Shown in pieces: positions 61,158 to 64,000 of a stretch of 64,000 nucleotides of DNA (position 1 is its first letter; the number at the start of each line of letters is the position of its first letter). The notes under the pieces are model-generated. The model worked only from the letters and a program-made list of their open reading frames with translations, was not told the DNA's origin and made no database searches. The stretch is from Aldehydirespirator sp965200005 (GTDB lineage Bacteria; Actinomycetota; Acidimicrobiia; Acidimicrobiales; Aldehydirespiratoraceae), in NCBI GenBank assembly GCA_965200005.1, contig OZ241331.1, positions 1,116,001-1,180,000 of the forward strand, in the 5' to 3' direction. The position numbers and the translations under genes are program-made.

Positions 61158-62038
61158 GGGTCGATGTTGGTGGCCATCAACTTGAAGACTGCTTCTGATG
61201 CGGCGATCGTCAAAGCGCCATCAACAACGGCGAGATCGGTGTCGTTGATCGTGGCGATCGACTGCACGACCCGCAGCGAGGAACTCAAGAACGCCTCACG
61301 TACATGGGGTAGGTCACGCACATCGAGGTGCGTCTCGGTGACATCGACCTGCTCCATGATCAAGCTGCGGGTAACGCCAGCAAGACATCCCGTGTCGAGT
61401 GGCGGGGTATGGAGCCGCTCCCCGTCAGACCAGAAGATGTTGGACCCAGTGCCCTCGCTGACCCGTCCCTGGGTGTCGGCAAATATCGCTTCAGTGGCGC
61501 CGATGCTCTTCGCATAGTGAAGCGCCAAGACGTTCTCGGCGTAGGACGTCGTTTTGACACCCGTCGTGGCGCCACTCTCATTGCGCGTGTAAGGCACGAC
61601 TGCCACTGTGGTGGCTGGTATTCGCTTGGGCGGTTGACCGCTAGCGATCACAATCGTTGAGGGCCTGCTGGTACCACGAGCCGAACTGAGTGGACCGATG
61701 CCGCTGGTAACGGTGATCCTGACGATGCCAGCTGCGGGGGCGACCTCAAGACACTCCTTAACGGCCTGGCGAACCTCTGCGTCGCTGTAGTGCAAGTCAA
61801 AGCACAGCGCGTTAGCTGAGTCGCGCAACCGGTCGAGATGACGCTGCAATGCGAAGGCTGCTGGCGTGCCACTGCTATCGGGCACCACCAGCAGCGTCTC
61901 GAACACACCATCACCCACGACAATCCCGTGATCGTCGGCTCGAAGATGCGGTTCGTCTGGCGCTACCAGACGCCCGTCAACCCACACTGCAGATGAACTC
62001 ACGGCGCCGAAGCTACACGTGGACGACGTGGTGGTCAC
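61154..62038 (-). CDS. aminotransferase class IV
   Basis: 294 aa from the GTG at 62038, which overlaps the previous stop (GTGA). The PLP-binding fold type IV pattern is VVGDGVFETLLVVPD, TTSYAENVLALHYAKSIGATEAIF (with the Lys in the region VKTTSYAENV), and VSEGTGSNIFW near residue 200. LAGVTRSLIMEQV follows. It fits either aminodeoxychorismate lyase (folate) or a branched/D-amino acid transaminase. Substrate is not assigned. It is operonic with the anchored protein upstream and tadA downstream. Confidence 0.88.
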   Translation of the reverse strand: MTTTSSTCSFGAVSSSAVWVDGRLVAPDEPHLRADDHGIVVGDGVFETLLVVPDSSGTPAAFALQRHLDRLRDSANALCFDLHYSDAEVRQAVKECLEVAPAAGIVRITVTSGIGPLSSARGTSRPSTIVIASGQPPKRIPATTVAVVPYTRNESGATTGVKTTSYAENVLALHYAKSIGATEAIFADTQGRVSEGTGSNIFWSDGERLHTPPLDTGCLAGVTRSLIMEQVDVTETHLDVRDLPHVREAFLSSSLRVVQSIATINDTDLAVVDGALTIAASEAVFKLMATNIDP

Positions 62039-63258
62039 CAATCAAGCACGAACGTCGAGCCAGGTGACGGGTTCGCCTCGAGACTTGCCAGCTCGATCAC
62101 GTGCCAAGGCGTGTCGTCCTGAGGGTCAACGTCTTGTTGTTCATCGACATCGACAACAACCAGAGCGGGAGTTCGGTCGGTCGTTAGCCACATCACCGAT
62201 GATGAATCGTCTGACCACTGCACATTTGCATAGCCACCAACCCCAAGCAGGCGTGACTCCAACGTTTGAACGCGGAGCAACCTTGCTGGGCTGGTGTCGT
62301 TTAGCACCCAGCGCCCGTCACCCGAAATCGTCAGATCTGATAGTTCTCTGACGAAATCGGGGGGAAGCAATGCCGGATTGCGGTCGGTCACAGCCGCGGT
62401 TGGGCCAACAGTGCCAACAGCCACGATCGAGCACTCCAGTTCATCATCGCAACGCTGCTCGATCCTGATACCGGCACCTTCGGCAATTACCCGATGCTCG
62501 CTCTCGATCTCGAAACCAGCCAGAGTGGGTCTGAAAGTGCGTCCCGTTGGTGGGAGCACCAGCACGCCTCCACCACCTCTCTCAACGAGCTGTGATCCAG
62601 CAGGCGCTTCGAGGTACCGCGAAATGAAGCCTGGGGATTGCCAGGCCAAAAGCCGGATCTGGCCGGCCTCGCCGTCGGGTTGGTTGATCACCCAGTAGTC
62701 CACAAGTGGATCCGCTGACCTCACGAGCCCTGAGTTGGAGCCAACCAGCAGTGCTGTCGGCGGTGAAGTGTGAGGCATGACGGCGACTGCGCGGTTGCGG
62801 TCCTGCAGGATCACATATTCGTCAAGTGGGATCATCGAGCCCGTGACGCCGATCGGGATACGTCTCACAGCTCCTGTCGAGAGGTCGACCTCGATGACGT
62901 CTGATCTCGCCAGGTAGGAGAGGGTGCCGACGAGTGGGCTGAAGGCTTTGACACCCGTTCCGACCTGTTGGTCGGCTTCTGTTGACTCGCCAGCAGCTTC
63001 TTGAGATGACGTAGGGGATTCACTTGTGTTCGGGGCCTCGGGTTGATCGCCCGTCGCTGTCTGGTTGTCGTCCGAGTCGGCGTCTTGCTCGTTGGCATTG
63101 TTTGACGCTGCCGCGTCGTTGGAATCGTCTGGTTTTGGCCCTCGCCCCAAGATCCACAGCACGAACAGCAGCGCAGCTACTACTCCAACGAGCCCAGCGG
63201 CAGGTCGCAGCCGCCTCAGGCCGCTCGCAACAGCAACACCCTCGGCCGCGTCATCCAC
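62035..63258 (-). CDS. membrane-anchored protein with acidic linker and beta-propeller-like domain
   Basis: 407 aa. One N-terminal membrane span (LVGVVAALLFVLWILG) precedes a long Asp/Gln/Ser/Thr-rich linker (about residues 40-100). An extracellular domain follows with repeated beta-like segments (LVGTLSYLARSDVIEVDLS, VRRIPIGV, WVLNDTSPARLLRV) like a WD/propeller protein. It is not recognised further. Coupled to the aminotransferase gene by a four-base overlap. A role in the cell wall or signalling is possible but not shown. Confidence 0.6.
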   Translation of the reverse strand: MDDAAEGVAVASGLRRLRPAAGLVGVVAALLFVLWILGRGPKPDDSNDAAASNNANEQDADSDDNQTATGDQPEAPNTSESPTSSQEAAGESTEADQQVGTGVKAFSPLVGTLSYLARSDVIEVDLSTGAVRRIPIGVTGSMIPLDEYVILQDRNRAVAVMPHTSPPTALLVGSNSGLVRSADPLVDYWVINQPDGEAGQIRLLAWQSPGFISRYLEAPAGSQLVERGGGGVLVLPPTGRTFRPTLAGFEIESEHRVIAEGAGIRIEQRCDDELECSIVAVGTVGPTAAVTDRNPALLPPDFVRELSDLTISGDGRWVLNDTSPARLLRVQTLESRLLGVGGYANVQWSDDSSSVMWLTTDRTPALVVVDVDEQQDVDPQDDTPWHVIELASLEANPSPGSTFVLDW

Positions 63259-63362
63259 GTTGGCGCACGGTAGCTAGCTGCAGCTGCGAGCGGATGACAC
63301 GCCCGGGGTGGACACGCCCTGGGGTGAACGAAAGACAGCAGGCGGCGGCCCGGACCATGCCG

Positions 63363-63447
63363 CGGAGGGTGTGGGATTTGAACCCACGGAGGCTCTCGCC
63401 TCACACGCTTTCCAAGCGTGCCCATTCGGCCGCTCTGGCAACCCTCC
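63363..63447 (-). tRNA. tRNA-Ser (anticodon GGA)
   Basis: 85 nt without encoded CCA. Acceptor GGAGGGT/ACCCTCC, anticodon loop TTGGAAA, long variable arm and GGGTTCAAATCCC arm identify a serine tRNA. It lies just upstream of the SRP RNA and dnaX. Confidence 0.95.
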
Positions 63448-63496
63448 CAAGAGTCCCGCGCAAGCGGGTGCTAGCGGGTGAGGGTATCATGACAGG

Positions 63497-63640
63497 GTCT
63501 ATGCCCGTCTCGGGGTGTGGCGGCCGGGACCTGTGTAACGGGAGCCTGTGAACCGGGTCAGGGCCGGGAGGCAGCAGCCCTCAGCAGTACCTTCCGGGTG
63601 CCGCAGACCACCTGGTCGTCACTCCCGGAGGCGGGCGCAG
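63497..63640 (+). ncRNA. ffs: signal recognition particle RNA (4.5S-like)
   Basis: The conserved domain IV core GGTCAGG...CCGGGAGGCAGCAGCC (63557-63580) matches the bacterial SRP RNA Ffh-binding hairpin, with the GGCAG-type loop. Outer sequences (GGTGTGGCGGC and GCCGCAGACCACC) can pair to extend the stem. Its place ahead of dnaX is common in actinobacteria. Ends are approximate. Confidence 0.75.
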
Positions 63641-63737
63641 TCGCGTCGGGGCGGTATTCACCGCGTCAGCGCAGTGCGTGCGCCGGTGCGACGCCCGCAG
63701 AACCTTGACACAGCAGGCAGGGTTAGAGTCCAAAACG

Positions 63738-64000
63738 GTGGCTCACCAGTCCCTATATCTGCAGTACCGGCCGCGCCGTTTTGCTGAGGTCAAAGGCCAG
63801 GATCATGTTGTCGGGGCATTGCAATCGGCGGTGCGTAACCAAAAGGTCGGTCATGCCTATCTGCTGCACGGCCCCCGTGGTAGTGGAAAGACATCGACTG
63901 CGAGAGTGCTGGCCAAGGCGCTCAACTGCGAGAACCTTGAACCTTCCGGTGAACCCTGCTGTGAATGCGAGTCGTGTGTTTCGATCCACGAGAACCGCTC
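63738..64000 (+). CDS. dnaX: DNA polymerase III subunit gamma/tau, N-terminal part
   Basis: The window ends in this gene; 87 codons are visible from GTG 63738. It begins LYLQYRPRRFAEVKGQDHVV and has the P-loop HGPRGSGKTSTARVLAKAL, then zinc-ligand cysteines (CENLEPSGEPCCECESC). It codes for the clamp-loader ATPase. Reading is confident although the 3' end is outside. Confidence 0.95.
   Translation, partial: MAHQSLYLQYRPRRFAEVKGQDHVVGALQSAVRNQKVGHAYLLHGPRGSGKTSTARVLAKALNCENLEPSGEPCCECESCVSIHENR

Overview
The window reads as chromosome of a moderately GC-rich actinobacterium, plausibly of the Acidimicrobiia. The hints are many luciferase-like (LLM) flavin/F420-type oxidoreductases, GTG/TTG starts with 4-nt GTGA/ATGA overlaps, probable leaderless promoters, and a tRNA-Ser / SRP RNA / dnaX arrangement at the right end. 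The taxonomic call is inference; no 16S or ribosomal protein gene is present.

Layout. (1) 0-2.8 kb: acyl-CoA synthetase plus acyl-CoA dehydrogenase. (2) 2.9-4.9 kb: an AlbA_2/HATPase/winged-helix regulator behind five direct repeats on a 52-53 bp pitch. (3) 5.0-14.7 kb: a minus-strand operon (FAD oxidase, VOC protein, broken SDR, cysteine-dioxygenase/triple-rhodanese fusion, LLM oxidoreductase). Its last gene is split by a 3818-bp IS1595-type element (5340-9157) with inverted ends and an 8-bp target duplication. The element carries a broken transposase, a frameshifted EcoRI-family adenine methyltransferase and a DUF262-HNH nuclease. (4) 14.7-21.5 kb: housekeeping (polyprenyl synthase, exonuclease VII, ABC exporter, PncB, PncA). 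(5) 21.6-45.3 kb: a large catabolic region: CaiB CoA-transferase, two amidinotransferase-fold paralogues, three LLM monooxygenases, RidA proteins, SDRs, acyl-CoA dehydrogenase, MmgE/PrpD, a ferric/organic-solute-type ABC importer, two Rieske oxygenases, FAH hydrolase, alpha/beta hydrolase, a heme-oxygenase-like diiron protein and MaoC. The substrate cannot be read from sequence. An AbiE-type toxin-antitoxin pair sits inside it. (6) 45.4-55.6 kb: accessory/defence island: SLH-domain protein, a nucleotidyltransferase pair, a decayed RCC1-repeat gene, a giant Mrr-helicase-methyltransferase (type ISP-like) restriction enzyme and a second AbiE pair. (7) 55.8-64 kb: RidA, HTH_42 protein, GntR/FCD regulator, enolase-superfamily dehydratase, peroxiredoxin, two tRNA-Ser genes, TadA, aminotransferase class IV, an anchored protein, SRP RNA and the start of dnaX.

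The most unusual locus is 48.2-53.8 kb. The target-recognition part of the type ISP-like enzyme appears split. Its C-terminal half is a separate upstream gene, and its other variable segment is followed by four more divergent tandem copies of the same ~39-aa module in shifted frames. Three poly-G tracts (G11, G12, G13) with similar flanks lie in this locus. One is just after the start of the upstream gene, one is immediately before module 1, and one is inside the module array. Slippage would switch the upstream protein on or off and swap the C-terminal tail of the main enzyme.

Several genes carry single-base frameshifts or stops (transposase, methyltransferase, SDR, solute-binding protein, RCC1 gene). 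Real decay and sequencing or assembly error cannot be separated here.
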